The notes: generated by a model not told the origin, from the letters alone. A stretch of DNA of 64,000 nt from Sedimentisphaerales bacterium (GCA_028282905.1 JANQGW010000204.1:1-64000); one strand, 5' to 3'. Numbered from the stretch's first letter, positions 1-11,040 are shown. Made by a program: numbers and translations.

Positions 1-1076
1 AATTCTTTAAGTCCACCCTCGAAAAGTACCCGCAAAGCTTCTTCTGGTACTACCGTGCGGGAGATTACTTCGCCAAACAGGAGAACCTCGTCAAAGCCGT
101 GCCTTTCCTGGAGGCCGCATGGAAACTAAGCGTTCAGCAAAAACGCCCGGACCTTGGCATCTTTGTCGCTTATCTCGACGCTCTCTACGGCCAGAACCAG
201 TATGATACGGTCTTCTCGACTGCATCCGAATGGATCGACACGGCACTCGCACCGGTAGCCTACGCTTATATGGCTCAGGCACAGTTAAAACAGAACAAAC
301 CGGCCGAAGCAACACAAAGCTTCAACAAAGCCCTCGAAAAAGCCGGTGCCAGTGACCGGATGCAGAGCCTTGTCATGGGAAAAATGCTGGAAACCGTCGG
401 CCAGGACGCGTTGGTCACATGGCAAAAGGCCCAACTCGCCAAAGATGAAAAATCACTGCCCCCGCGTCTGCTGGCTTATCGGCTGGCCGTTAAGAATGAA
501 CGCTATAACGAAGCGATCGATCAGGCCGGTCAGTGCCTCGAGATTGTCGGCCCGGACCATCTCGGCTGGATGTCGCTGGCCATGAAACAAGGTAATGCCA
601 TGATCCTGGCCTACACGAAAACGGCTGATCCCGATTACCTGAATCGTTCGATTGCCCTGTTTGAAACGATTCTGGCCAAACAGCCGAACAATCCGACACT
701 GCTGAACAATCTGGCCTACCTGCTGGCCGACAACGATAAGCAACTGGAAACAGCACTGGGATACGCCCGTAAAGCGCATCAGAGCAGTCCGGGCAACACG
801 ATCTTCCTGGATACCTATGCTTACATCCAATGCAAGCTTGGACAATACGAACAGGCCGAACGGAATTTGCTGCGGGCCATTCAATTGCTGGAAATTTCGC
901 GTGAACCGATTCCCTGGGACATGTACAAACATCTGGGCATGGCCCGCGAAGGACTGGGCAACAACGCTCAGGCCGTTGAAGACTACCAAAAGGCGCTGGA
1001 AACCGCCGGCGACGCTGCGGAAAAACAAAAGCAGCAGCTTCAGCAAACAATTGACAAACTGAAATCGCTTTTATAA
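1..1076 (+). CDS. TPR-repeat protein, 5' end truncated by window edge
   Basis: Frame stays open to the left edge (the listed start at 99 is GTG). Repeated TPR-like motifs such as NNPTLLNNLAYLLADNDKQLETALGYARKA. Confidence 0.8.
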   Translation, partial: FFKSTLEKYPQSFFWYYRAGDYFAKQENLVKAVPFLEAAWKLSVQQKRPDLGIFVAYLDALYGQNQYDTVFSTASEWIDTALAPVAYAYMAQAQLKQNKPAEATQSFNKALEKAGASDRMQSLVMGKMLETVGQDALVTWQKAQLAKDEKSLPPRLLAYRLAVKNERYNEAIDQAGQCLEIVGPDHLGWMSLAMKQGNAMILAYTKTADPDYLNRSIALFETILAKQPNNPTLLNNLAYLLADNDKQLETALGYARKAHQSSPGNTIFLDTYAYIQCKLGQYEQAERNLLRAIQLLEISREPIPWDMYKHLGMAREGLGNNAQAVEDYQKALETAGDAAEKQKQQLQQTIDKLKSLL

Positions 1077-1117
1077 ACAGTAATATGCAATTATTAAATA
1101 GCAATGGGAGTTGAAGT

Positions 1118-3400
1118 ATGAATAACCCGATTCAAAGACCGAATCAACCAATGGCAACCCGACCGGCACGACCCCCAATGGTCGCCGGCCCAGGCCCCGG
1201 CGCAATGGCAATGACCCCCAAGGAAATCGCCGGCATTCTGCGCCGCCATATCTGGATGATTATCCTGCTGACGGTATTAGGCACCATCATCGGCGGTGTC
1301 GCGTGGTTTTTGTGCAACCGCTTTATCCCCAAATATACCGCGGCCACGCTGATTGAAGTCCTGCCGAAGGGGATTAAGGATCCCACCAAAATCGGCGATT
1401 CACCGGGACAAAAGGATCTCTACTACCAGCACCGTTTCACCAAGGCGTCGCTGATTAAACAGCAGGCCATGCTGGAAAAGCTCATCCAACTCGATGCCAT
1501 CAAGGACACCAACTGGTTCAAGCAGTTTGCCGAAGTCGATGAAAATAACAAAATTACCGGCAATGTTAATAAAGCTATCCGGAAAACGCTGGAAGACCTC
1601 GAAGACAACATGGGTGCCAGCGCGCCGCGGGACCAGGACTTTATTCGCCTTTCAATGACCTGCGGAGACCCCAAGGAAGCCAAACTTATTGTTGATCAAA
1701 TGCTTACCCTGTTTTTGGCCGAACAGAAAACATTAGCTGAAGGAGATGTCTCAGAAAAGCTGACTGATCTCAGATCACAACAGACAAAAATCCAGCGTGA
1801 ATTGGATATTGTACTCAGCAGTCTGGATTCAATTCGAGAGGGCACAGGTATCGCTGCTTCTCTGGATGGGCCGAGATACAATGATTATATGGATGAAAAT
1901 ATGACCGATTTATCAAACAGGGCCAGCCTGCTCGAAACCCAGCGTGCCGGACTCGAAAGCGACCTGAAGATTTTAGAGAATCGTGTCAAAAACCAGGAAT
2001 ACGACCAGGTCGTCAAAGAGCAAATCGAAAACGACCCGGTTGCCCGGCAGATGCGGACTAATCTTGCCGCAATGGAACCGGTGCTGAGCCGGCAGCGAAA
2101 TCGTTTTGGCGATGAGCATCGGATTGTTAAGGAAACCCTTGCCGCGATCAAACAAATGGAAACCGATCTGGTCAACCGTCAGAATGAAATCGGTGATATC
2201 TTCCGGCGATCCGATCAGCAGCGAACACAGGATGCGATGACGTCACTCATCCAACAGTTGGAAACCAATCGCCAGCAGCTTGCAAAGGCACAGGCCGATT
2301 ATAAGGACATTGAAAAAACCCGTACCGAATACGCCAAATATACCCGGCAAAAAGAAGAAAAAGAAGCGATGCTGGAAAGTGTCAACCAGCAAATTGAAAC
2401 ATATACAGTTATCCATGAGGATGCAACTCTAAGTACATTAAAATCCATGGGGTTGGCGTCTCTGCCGCGTGAAAAGAGCTTCCCGAACATCAAGCTCTTC
2501 CTGCCTGGCGGTTTCATGCTGGGACTTTTGGCGGGTCTGGGACTGGCGTTTGCCATTGAAATGCTCAGTGATCTGCTCAAGACCCCAAGCGACGTCATGC
2601 GGCACCTGAAAGCCCCTCTGATGGGCTCCATTTGCCACACGGATGACGACGATGATGTTGAAGGCGTAGACCTCTATCATGTCGTCCGTCAGGCTCCGTA
2701 TTCAGTGATGAGCGAATGCTACCGACAGCTTCGGACCAACTTGAAACTGGCCGGCCCCGGCGGCGTCGCCCACAAAACACTGCTGGTCACCAGCGGTGAA
2801 GCCGGCGACGGTAAAACCACTGTCGCGGTCAACATGGCCAGTACCCTGCTGGCCGAAGACAAGCCGGTCCTTCTGATCGACGCCAATTTCCGTCGTCCCA
2901 GCACCGGCCGCCTCTTCCCGCAGGCACAGGCCAACGGCACTCCCGCCGAGTTTTCCGATTACGGTCTGAGCAACTACCTGATGGGCCAATGTGCCGACGA
3001 AAACCAGATTATCCGCCCCAGCGGCATCGAAAATCTGTACATTATCGACAGCGGCCCACTGCCGGCCAACCCGACCGAACTGTTCACAACCGAACGGATG
3101 AAAACACTACTCGAAAACTGCAAACATCGTTTCGAGTACGTGGTCATCGACGGTCCGGCCACGCTGGTCAGCGACTCCAAGACGCTCGCCTCGCAGGTGG
3201 ACGGTACCATCGTGGTCTTTAACGCACAGACCACCCATCGCGGCGCCGGCATGAGAATCCTGCGTGAACTGCGTGACACCCACGCCAATGTTCTCGGCAC
3301 CGTGCTGATGGGCGTCAAGACCCGCAAAGGCGGTTACTTCCGTGAATACTACCGCTCCTACCAGGAATATCAGCGGGTTCACGTCGAACAGCCTGTCTAA
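1118..3400 (+). CDS. Wzz/BY-kinase type exopolysaccharide chain-length regulator and tyrosine autokinase
   Basis: Wzz-like N-terminal TM and coiled coil; Walker A SGEAGDGKTTVAVNMA; DANFRRPS; Tyr-rich tail GGYFREYYRSYQEYQRV. Confidence 0.9.
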   Translation: MNNPIQRPNQPMATRPARPPMVAGPGPGAMAMTPKEIAGILRRHIWMIILLTVLGTIIGGVAWFLCNRFIPKYTAATLIEVLPKGIKDPTKIGDSPGQKDLYYQHRFTKASLIKQQAMLEKLIQLDAIKDTNWFKQFAEVDENNKITGNVNKAIRKTLEDLEDNMGASAPRDQDFIRLSMTCGDPKEAKLIVDQMLTLFLAEQKTLAEGDVSEKLTDLRSQQTKIQRELDIVLSSLDSIREGTGIAASLDGPRYNDYMDENMTDLSNRASLLETQRAGLESDLKILENRVKNQEYDQVVKEQIENDPVARQMRTNLAAMEPVLSRQRNRFGDEHRIVKETLAAIKQMETDLVNRQNEIGDIFRRSDQQRTQDAMTSLIQQLETNRQQLAKAQADYKDIEKTRTEYAKYTRQKEEKEAMLESVNQQIETYTVIHEDATLSTLKSMGLASLPREKSFPNIKLFLPGGFMLGLLAGLGLAFAIEMLSDLLKTPSDVMRHLKAPLMGSICHTDDDDDVEGVDLYHVVRQAPYSVMSECYRQLRTNLKLAGPGGVAHKTLLVTSGEAGDGKTTVAVNMASTLLAEDKPVLLIDANFRRPSTGRLFPQAQANGTPAEFSDYGLSNYLMGQCADENQIIRPSGIENLYIIDSGPLPANPTELFTTERMKTLLENCKHRFEYVVIDGPATLVSDSKTLASQVDGTIVVFNAQTTHRGAGMRILRELRDTHANVLGTVLMGVKTRKGGYFREYYRSYQEYQRVHVEQPV

Positions 3401-3419
3401 AGCGACAATCGCACTTTCC

Positions 3420-3456
3420 AAAGCCCGCCAAGGTCTTATCCTCGGCGGGCTTTTTT
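3420..3456 (+). terminator. Rho-independent terminator
   Basis: AAGCCCGCC-loop-GGCGGGCTT followed by T6, just after the BY-kinase ORF. Confidence 0.9.
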
Positions 3457-3587
3457 CATAACATCAAGAATCATAGTGAAAACACAATATATCAAGCCAA
3501 AATCCCTCTCAACACCCCTTTAAAGGCCTTTTCAATTGACTTTTGGCCGTTTATTAGATATGCTATAAGTACAGGAAAACACGGGTG

Positions 3588-4085
3588 ATGCAAAACAAAA
3601 CACCACAATCCGGAACGCTTTTACTGCTGCTGGCCAGGCAGGCGGACTCGCTCTGTGCAACCATCCAATCGTGGGCCATCGCCTGCCGCTGGGGTGATCT
3701 GTCACAGTGCCATTCAGTCTATGATCTCTTCGCCCGACTGGACGACATCGATCCGCAGCAGCCAATCATCATCCTCGGACGCCCGGAGATGCTGAGCGGT
3801 CTATTATTGTCCGCCATCCAACACAAACACCCCGCACTGCGGCTGATTCACTGGAACAGTGCAATCCGAACTGCCTCTGAAACCATTGCTGCCGACCAGG
3901 CCGTCATCACCGTCAGCAATACCGATCAGTTAACAAGCGCAATCAACGCATTGGAATCGACGTTCCCTTGCAAACCCATTCAAAAAACACCGCTTCCGGA
4001 AAAGACGGCAGAAAAACGCCCCTTTGATCCCAAAGACTACCGCCTCAGCGGTGAAGAAATTAACGCGCTTCTGGGGGATGGATAG
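3588..4085 (+). CDS. Hypothetical protein, probably co-transcribed with the downstream GGDEF gene
   Basis: ORF ending 3 nt before the next start; ATG at 3588 preferred over GTG at 3585. Confidence 0.65.
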   Translation: MQNKTPQSGTLLLLLARQADSLCATIQSWAIACRWGDLSQCHSVYDLFARLDDIDPQQPIIILGRPEMLSGLLLSAIQHKHPALRLIHWNSAIRTASETIAADQAVITVSNTDQLTSAINALESTFPCKPIQKTPLPEKTAEKRPFDPKDYRLSGEEINALLGDG

Positions 4086-4088
4086 CAA

Positions 4089-5060
4089 ATGGCACAGCCC
4101 CCCAAACATCTACTGATCGCAACGGCTCGAAACGGCCTGGCCCAACAGCCGGAAACGAAGTTTGCTGAAACAATCTTTGACGGTATCACCGCCGCCAAAC
4201 AGCACCGCTTTGAATCAATTGATGTTGTTTACGCCGATCTGCCGGAACCGAAAACCGAAGCCCTGCAGGCCCTGTCACAGGCCGCGGCCAATACCCCGGT
4301 CAACCTGCTCATCGATATGCATGAAGAACCGGAAGTGATGGCCCTGCGGCAATCGACCGACAGGCCACTGTTCAATGACTATCGACTGCGAACGGAATTG
4401 CCCCCGCAGCCAACGCTCTCGACGCCCGTGCCGCAGGCGGGTGAAAAGTTGACCGAGCTGGCCAAAGATCAATACATCCGTGAACTGGAAACACTCGTTA
4501 CACAGGATGATTTGACCGGATTGAAAAATCGCCGCTATCTGCGTCAATTTCTCCCGGCTATCTTAAAATATGCCGCACAACAGGACTGTCAGGTCACACT
4601 GCTGCTGTTCGATTTGGACGACTTTAAGCATTATAATGACAGCTACGGCCACACTGTCGGCGACCAGGTGCTGGTCCAGACCGCGTCACTGATTCGTCGA
4701 TGCTGCCGCGACCATGATGTCGTTGCACGTCTCGGCGGTGATGAATTTGCCGTCGTCTTCTGGGACACCGCTGACGGCAAAACACCGGAAGAAATCGCCG
4801 AACGCCGCCGGCAATGCCAGAACCACCCGCGGCAGGCACAGTTCATGGCCCAGCGATTCCGCAAGGAAATCAGCGAAACCCCGTTTGAATTTCTCGGATC
4901 ACATGGCCAGGGAACATTGACTATCAGCGGCGGATTAGCCAGTTTTCCCGTCGATGGAACAACCGCTGCCGAACTGTTTGAAAAGGCTGACCAGGCCATG
5001 CTCGAAGCCAAACGCTCCGGCAAAAATCAAATCCAAATCGTCGGCCAGCCCACTCAATAA
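4089..5060 (+). CDS. GGDEF-domain diguanylate cyclase
   Basis: DDLTGLKNRRYLRQFLP ... DLDDFKHYNDSYGHTVGDQVL ... RLGGDEFAV. Confidence 0.93.
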   Translation: MAQPPKHLLIATARNGLAQQPETKFAETIFDGITAAKQHRFESIDVVYADLPEPKTEALQALSQAAANTPVNLLIDMHEEPEVMALRQSTDRPLFNDYRLRTELPPQPTLSTPVPQAGEKLTELAKDQYIRELETLVTQDDLTGLKNRRYLRQFLPAILKYAAQQDCQVTLLLFDLDDFKHYNDSYGHTVGDQVLVQTASLIRRCCRDHDVVARLGGDEFAVVFWDTADGKTPEEIAERRRQCQNHPRQAQFMAQRFRKEISETPFEFLGSHGQGTLTISGGLASFPVDGTTAAELFEKADQAMLEAKRSGKNQIQIVGQPTQ

Positions 5061-5079
5061 AGCCAGCGGGCTTAAACAA

Positions 5080-5153
5080 CAATAGCCGTGGGTGGAGCGA
5101 AGCGAAACCCGTGGAAGAAGTAGCAAAGATACCGCCAACCCTAAAAGGGTTGA
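5080..5153 (+). repeat. REP-like palindromic intergenic repeat
   Basis: CCGTGGGTGGAGCGAAGCGAAACCCGTGG (imperfect hairpin) then perfect hairpin CAACCCT-AAA-AGGGTTG at 5136-5152. Confidence 0.6.
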
Positions 5154-5178
5154 ATAGTGCAAAAACTGCACAAAAAAC

Positions 5179-6429
5179 TCAACATATTTTTGCCGCCGAC
5201 TGCCCGGCCAATGCTCCCGTGGAAAACGCGATCTGCAAATTATAGCCCCCACATGGGCCGTCCACATCCATCACCTCACCGGCAAAGAAAAGCCCCTCAC
5301 ACAGCCGGGACTGCATCGTTCTGGAATCGATGTCTTTCAGACAAATTCCACCGCGTGTGACCGTCGCCTTCTCCAGCGGTCCGCTTTGAATGAAAGTCAG
5401 TGGTGTCGCTTTTAATGCCTCGACTAAACGCTGTCGCTGGAATTTCGACAACTGACATCCCTGCACCGGTCTGTCACCGCAGGCAACAATCTGTAAATAA
5501 CCCGCCAGTCGCTTTGGAAACCACTGTGCCAAAATCCCGGCCACATCCTTCTTCGGATGCGCAGCGCATAAGTCAATAAGCTTCGATGATAATTGCTCCC
5601 TTTGATACTTCGGCCAGAAATCCAGCGTCACCGGCACTTGCGATTGCTTTCGCAATAGGTCAGCCGCTGTCCGGCTGACATCAAAAACCGCCGGCCCGCC
5701 AATACCGTCCGCTGTAAACACCATCTTTCCGGAATAAACACTCGCTTTGGACTTAATCTTCAGGCGAATCGCTGCATTTTCCAGGCTTACCCCTTGAAGT
5801 TCTCCCGGCCAGCCCTCTTGCGTCACCATCGGACATAATATCCCCGTTGCCGGCTCAATCGAATGCCCAAAGCTTTCGGCAATCGTATAACCGTCACCAG
5901 TCGATCCCGTTTTCGGCCAGGATTTACCGCCGGTAGCCACAATGACCGCTTTCGCATTGATGCGCCGTTTCTCCGTCTGGACCACAAATAGCTCGTCGGT
6001 CTTCTCAACCAAAACAACCGGCCTGCCGTAACAAATCGCCACACCGTCAGCCTGCATTTGCTCAAGTAAAATCCGATGCACATCTGATGCCCGCTCGGAA
6101 ACGGGAAACACACATCCCTCATCATCGACATACGTCTTTAATCCCCGCTCATGGAAAAATGCCAGCGTCTGCTCCGGCGACATCGCATAAAACGCCGGCT
6201 TTAAGAAATGTCCATACGGCATGCAAGCCCGTACAAAATCATCAATCCTACCGGCATGGGTCAGATTGCACCGCCCGCCACCCGTCGCCAGCAGCTTCCG
6301 TCCCGCATTGGAATTCTTCTCAATCACACAGACGTCACACCCCGCCCAACGGGCAGCTATCGACGACATCATTCCCCCCGGCCCGGCACCAATCACGCAA
6401 ACATCCGTTTTGAGTTGATCACACGTCAA
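5179..6429 (-). CDS. BaiN/HI0933-family NAD(P)/FAD-dependent oxidoreductase
   Basis: DVCVIGAGPGGMMSSIAARWAGCDVCVIEKN, GRKLLATGGGRCNLTH, C-terminal GEVMDVDGPCGGYNLQIAFSTGALAG; overlaps upstream ORF by 4 nt. Confidence 0.92.
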   Translation of the reverse strand: MTCDQLKTDVCVIGAGPGGMMSSIAARWAGCDVCVIEKNSNAGRKLLATGGGRCNLTHAGRIDDFVRACMPYGHFLKPAFYAMSPEQTLAFFHERGLKTYVDDEGCVFPVSERASDVHRILLEQMQADGVAICYGRPVVLVEKTDELFVVQTEKRRINAKAVIVATGGKSWPKTGSTGDGYTIAESFGHSIEPATGILCPMVTQEGWPGELQGVSLENAAIRLKIKSKASVYSGKMVFTADGIGGPAVFDVSRTAADLLRKQSQVPVTLDFWPKYQREQLSSKLIDLCAAHPKKDVAGILAQWFPKRLAGYLQIVACGDRPVQGCQLSKFQRQRLVEALKATPLTFIQSGPLEKATVTRGGICLKDIDSRTMQSRLCEGLFFAGEVMDVDGPCGGYNLQIAFSTGALAGQSAAKIC

Positions 6430-9400
6430 GGTTGTTCCTGTTTTTTCTTCTTAAAAATATCCAGCGGTTGTTTCAGCACCGAAAAAAAGACGGCCTCAAT
6501 TTTCGGCTCCTCAACAGTCCCCCGAAGTTCAACCTTCCACAAAGCCTTGCCGATCCCGCGAGCTAACTGGTCGAGTATCGTATCCTCCTTGCCCATCAGC
6601 CGATCAAAACCCACCATCTCCATGGAGATTTCCTGCGTATCAAGATTCAGCGTGCCGCTGCCGCGAAAGATCATCGGGTCGCCAACCATCCTCGCCGATT
6701 CAATTATCAGCATCCGCCCCTGTATAAATGCTTTGATCTCGATCTCGTTGAAAACAAATTCCTTCGGCGTTCGCAACTGCATCGCCGTCAGCACCTTGCC
6801 CATCAGCGATTGTTTGCCAAGTTTAATATCCTTAACCGAAACCGACACTTTCCCTCGCGAGTCAGCAAGCTGCTTGAAATCGCCCTCAAGGTAAAGCCTA
6901 CCTGATGCCAGCCCCTCCATCACATTTTCCAGGGCGCTTGTATATTCGACCACCAGCAAGTCTTTGACAGCCGCTCCGTCCAGCGACAGGCTAAACTGAT
7001 AGGCTGCTTTGTCATCATCACCGAAATCAATATCTACATCCCCGGTCACCAGCCCATCGTACAGATTCGCCGAAAACTGTTGACTGGTAAAAAGCGACGT
7101 CGCCGGATCGTATGCCAATTGTCCCTGCAGATTATTGACCAGGTAATCCTTCCAGTAAAACTGCCGGATGTCATACCGAGCCATCACCTCGCACTGCCCC
7201 GCCTGAAAATCAGCCTCAAATGTTCCGTTCACCTGGCCAGTCAATCGGTCAAGCCTCTGCCGGCTGCCGCAAGCGATTTCCTGCAAGTCCAGACCGCCAA
7301 TCACATCGATCTTGCGAATACCTTTCGGCCCGGTCTGAATAAATCCGTCCTTCAGAAAAATAGAAACTTTCCCATGTGGTTCCAGTACTTTATAAATCGC
7401 ATCGGTTTTCTCAGACAGCAGTTCTTTCGGAAGTGATTCTAAAGCAATATCCTTCAACTGCAGTTCGCTGAAAAAGACCTTGTCACTCGCCAGCCGCAGC
7501 GTTCCATCAGCCCGGCACAATTCCTGGCCGACCCACAAAACGGGGTTATCGTCACAGCGAATGGTCAGATCCGTTTTTTTGCCAGTTGCACTATTGATCA
7601 CCAAATGTCCCTTGGCATCCACACGCCCTTGCAGTCGCAAATTACCAAGAAGCTCATTGGCATCAGCCCCCGCCGCAGCCCAAAACGTCTCATTCAGGTC
7701 AAACCGCTTAAAATCCACATCCAGATTCAGGTCCGGACGCCCCGGTTCCGTGCCTTCCGGCCTGATCTGTCCCTTCATGGCAATGGTGCCGCCATCGACA
7801 GCTGCCTTAAGTTTCTTCAGGTCAACCAGATCATGCGTAATAACCGCCGATAAATGCACATCACTCATCGGCACGTTAAAGTTCTCATACACCAATCGCT
7901 TACCATCCAGCGTCACCTTAGCGATCACATCCAGCAGCCGTTTGCCCGTTTCATTACGAAACACATCCACATCAATATCCGCCAGTCCGTCAATCTCCAG
8001 CTCATTGAAGAAACGGCGGGAATCTTCCGGCATCGCATTGATAAGCATCTCATTGACCGGTATCTGCTTGGCGTCCACATGAATCTTGAAATTGGGCCGT
8101 CCGCTGCGCAGTTCCAGCACCTGCCCGTTCAGCGCCACACTGCGTCCGTCTTCATAATGTGCCAGCAAATTCTTAAACGCCACCGCATCCGACTCATAAG
8201 TGATTGTCCCGGTCAGATTCTCCAGCGGATATGGGAAATGGTCGTACACCATCCCGGCATTTTTCAACTCCATCGTCAGTGTCTCTGTTTTTTCCCCTTT
8301 CGGAGACCGCGTGTAGCGATAGGCCAGTCCCGTCCGACCGCTCGGCACAAACGAAAACCAAACCTTCTGAAGTGACTCATTCAGTGCCGTCTTCAGGTCA
8401 TTATCAAACCGCATATTCGGACTGGCCACCCGGATGTCAACATCGGAATTTGGCCCGTTATCCTTAACTGTCCCCTCCACAGTCACATCAACATCACCAT
8501 GTGTGCCGGCAAGATTCTTTAATTCCAAATCACTGTCGGCAATCGCAATTTCGCCGGTGATCCCCTCAACTTCATACGGAAAATTCGCGTTCAAAATAGA
8601 AATATCACGACAGGTCACGGTTCCGTTCACTATTGCATCACCCAACTGTCCCCAGACGCCTTCAATCGAAAGTTTGACGTCGCCGGTTCCCGCCGGCCGA
8701 TACCGGTTTAAGAATTTGCCTGCTCCTGCCCCTAACCAGCCCAGCACCTCTTCGCTGTAAACAAACGCATTGGGCTGATGTTGATGAGATAATTTCAAAT
8801 TTTGAAAATCCAATTGAGCATTCAGTTCGCGATTGCCATCGGCAAGACTTTTTAAGCTGCCAACAATACTGCCCTGCCCATCCCCCAGAGAAAATGCACA
8901 TCGCTGAAGCTCAATCTCCCGCTGGTCAAATTCACACGCCATACGAAACTGCTCCACATTCCAGGCATTCTCAAAGAGGACGGTTTCGCCCATATCAACC
9001 CGGCCTTCCAAAGATAATAAGGCCCTTTTATTTTCGACACTTGGTTTGAAAACTCCCTCAAGCACACTTCCGCCAAACCCAAAACGATCATCGGCCCGCA
9101 AACTGAAACTATACTGCAAGTCAGCTCTCTGTGCCGCAAGCTGGCCGTTGAAGCCAATGGTGGTTACCATTTGAAGCTTGTCCTTCTCAAAACGTGAAAC
9201 CTGCACAATTCCGTTATCAATCGTTACAAACGGAATCTTCCCCGGCAGCGAAGACGAGTCCTGAGAATCTGCAGGTCGTTGAAAAAGGGCCTGGAAATTC
9301 CATTGTCGCTTATCCGGATAGTAGTCCGACGTTAAAAGAAAATCATCCAGCGCAACAGAGTCAATATGAAATTTCCCACGCAGCAGCTTCCATAAATTCA

Positions 9401-9707
9401 ATCGAACCTCAATCTCATCAGCCTGAACTATCGGTCTCGCTGCAAGTGAGGCTCTGTCTGCAGCAATCGCCACTCCTTTAAGTCGCACCGCACCGGACAG
9501 TTTCAGCCGTCCCGACTGCACATACGCCGCCCCGCCGCTAAGTTCACTGAGCTTTTGCTCGGCAACCGAGGCAATCAGAAAGTAACTCGACAGCCACAAC
9601 AGCAAAACGCCACCAAGCACCCACACAAAACTGTGCCGTAAAAATAAAAAGAACCTTCGCTTGGCACTGCCCCGGCGAAGGCTCTTTTTTTCAATCTCAC
9701 TTATCAT
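6426..9707 (-). CDS. AsmA-like C-terminal domain protein (large envelope protein)
   Basis: N-terminal TM; AsmA_2-like C-terminal region GSGTLNLDTQEISMEMVGFDRLM. Start set at internal ATG (MISEIEKK). Confidence 0.75.
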   Translation of the reverse strand: MISEIEKKSLRRGSAKRRFFLFLRHSFVWVLGGVLLLWLSSYFLIASVAEQKLSELSGGAAYVQSGRLKLSGAVRLKGVAIAADRASLAARPIVQADEIEVRLNLWKLLRGKFHIDSVALDDFLLTSDYYPDKRQWNFQALFQRPADSQDSSSLPGKIPFVTIDNGIVQVSRFEKDKLQMVTTIGFNGQLAAQRADLQYSFSLRADDRFGFGGSVLEGVFKPSVENKRALLSLEGRVDMGETVLFENAWNVEQFRMACEFDQREIELQRCAFSLGDGQGSIVGSLKSLADGNRELNAQLDFQNLKLSHQHQPNAFVYSEEVLGWLGAGAGKFLNRYRPAGTGDVKLSIEGVWGQLGDAIVNGTVTCRDISILNANFPYEVEGITGEIAIADSDLELKNLAGTHGDVDVTVEGTVKDNGPNSDVDIRVASPNMRFDNDLKTALNESLQKVWFSFVPSGRTGLAYRYTRSPKGEKTETLTMELKNAGMVYDHFPYPLENLTGTITYESDAVAFKNLLAHYEDGRSVALNGQVLELRSGRPNFKIHVDAKQIPVNEMLINAMPEDSRRFFNELEIDGLADIDVDVFRNETGKRLLDVIAKVTLDGKRLVYENFNVPMSDVHLSAVITHDLVDLKKLKAAVDGGTIAMKGQIRPEGTEPGRPDLNLDVDFKRFDLNETFWAAAGADANELLGNLRLQGRVDAKGHLVINSATGKKTDLTIRCDDNPVLWVGQELCRADGTLRLASDKVFFSELQLKDIALESLPKELLSEKTDAIYKVLEPHGKVSIFLKDGFIQTGPKGIRKIDVIGGLDLQEIACGSRQRLDRLTGQVNGTFEADFQAGQCEVMARYDIRQFYWKDYLVNNLQGQLAYDPATSLFTSQQFSANLYDGLVTGDVDIDFGDDDKAAYQFSLSLDGAAVKDLLVVEYTSALENVMEGLASGRLYLEGDFKQLADSRGKVSVSVKDIKLGKQSLMGKVLTAMQLRTPKEFVFNEIEIKAFIQGRMLIIESARMVGDPMIFRGSGTLNLDTQEISMEMVGFDRLMGKEDTILDQLARGIGKALWKVELRGTVEEPKIEAVFFSVLKQPLDIFKKKKQEQP

Positions 9708-9774
9708 CGCTGTCCATTTCAAAACAAGCCGCCTCAACTGCAAGACAGTTGTTGTTTTTCATTTTACAAATAGC

Positions 9775-11040
9775 CTAAAGGGCTTTATCCGCGATATCCC
9801 GTCGGCAATAGGCACCCTCAAAACTGATAGTATCGACCGCCTGATACGCTTTCGCCTTGGCATCGGCGATCGTATCGCCCAGTGCCGTGACACCCAGCAC
9901 ACGTCCGCCGCTGGTAACAATCTCTGTGCCCTTTTGAGCCGTGCCCGCATGGAACACCACCACATCGCTCAGCTTGCCCGCTTCATCCAGGCCGCTAATG
10001 ACCTTACCCTTTTCATAATCGCCGGGGTAACCGCCCGATGACATCACCACGCAAACCGCCGGCCGCGAATCCCACTCAATCGCGATATCGCCTAAGCGCC
10101 CGTCACAGACCGCTTCCATCACATCCAGCAAATCACTCTTCATCCGCATCAAAATCGGCTGCGTTTCCGGATCGCCAAACCGCACATTAAATTCCAGCAC
10201 ACGCGGCCCACCCTGCGTCAGCATAATCCCCGCATATAAAATCCCGCGGTACGGCGTATCGTTGCGATTCATACCGTCCACCGTTGGAATCAAAATCTCT
10301 TTGACGATTTGGTCCATCAGCTTATCCGAAACGATCGGTGCCGGGCTGTAAGCGCCCATCCCACCTGTATTCGGCCCGGTATCGCCTTCGCCGACCGGCT
10401 TATGGTCCTGCGACGTTTCCATTACATAAATGCTTCGCCCATCAACAAACGCCAGAATCGATGCTTCCTGGCCTAACAGCTTATCCTCAACAATCACCGT
10501 ATCGCCCGCTTCGCCAAAAATACGGTCCACCATAATCTGCTCAGCCGCCAAAATCCCGTCCGACGGCTCATCGCAAACAAACACGCCCTTGCCCTTGGCC
10601 AGACCCGCGGCCTTGACCACAACAGCCTCATCCCGGCTGGCAATATAAGATTTGGCATCATCAAATGAGGTAAATGTCCGGCTTTCTGCCGTCGGAATGC
10701 TGTTGGCCCGCATGATCTGCTTGGCAAACGCCTTGTCGCCTTCAAGCTGAGCAGCCTTTCCGCTGGGGCCAAACGCCTTGATACCCGCCGCCTCAAATGC
10801 ATCGACCGCACCGGCCGCCAGCGGATCTTCCGGTCCGATGATCGCGAAATTCACATCCGCCCCCTTGGCAAACTTCACCAACCCCTCGACATCGGTATCC
10901 TTAATATCTACATTCTCACCGAACTGAGCCGTTCCGGGGTTTCCCGGGGCAATATACAGCTTTTCAAGTCGTTTCGACTGTGCCAGTTTCCACGCCAAAG
11001 CGTGCTCACGTCCCCCGCTGCCAACTAATAGAACCTTCAT
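9775..11040 (-). CDS. purD: Phosphoribosylamine--glycine ligase
   Basis: MKVLLVGSGGREHALAWKLAQS, GPEDPLAAGAVDAFE, GILYAGIMLT, EFNVRFGDPETQ. Confidence 0.98.
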   Translation of the reverse strand: MKVLLVGSGGREHALAWKLAQSKRLEKLYIAPGNPGTAQFGENVDIKDTDVEGLVKFAKGADVNFAIIGPEDPLAAGAVDAFEAAGIKAFGPSGKAAQLEGDKAFAKQIMRANSIPTAESRTFTSFDDAKSYIASRDEAVVVKAAGLAKGKGVFVCDEPSDGILAAEQIMVDRIFGEAGDTVIVEDKLLGQEASILAFVDGRSIYVMETSQDHKPVGEGDTGPNTGGMGAYSPAPIVSDKLMDQIVKEILIPTVDGMNRNDTPYRGILYAGIMLTQGGPRVLEFNVRFGDPETQPILMRMKSDLLDVMEAVCDGRLGDIAIEWDSRPAVCVVMSSGGYPGDYEKGKVISGLDEAGKLSDVVVFHAGTAQKGTEIVTSGGRVLGVTALGDTIADAKAKAYQAVDTISFEGAYCRRDIADKAL

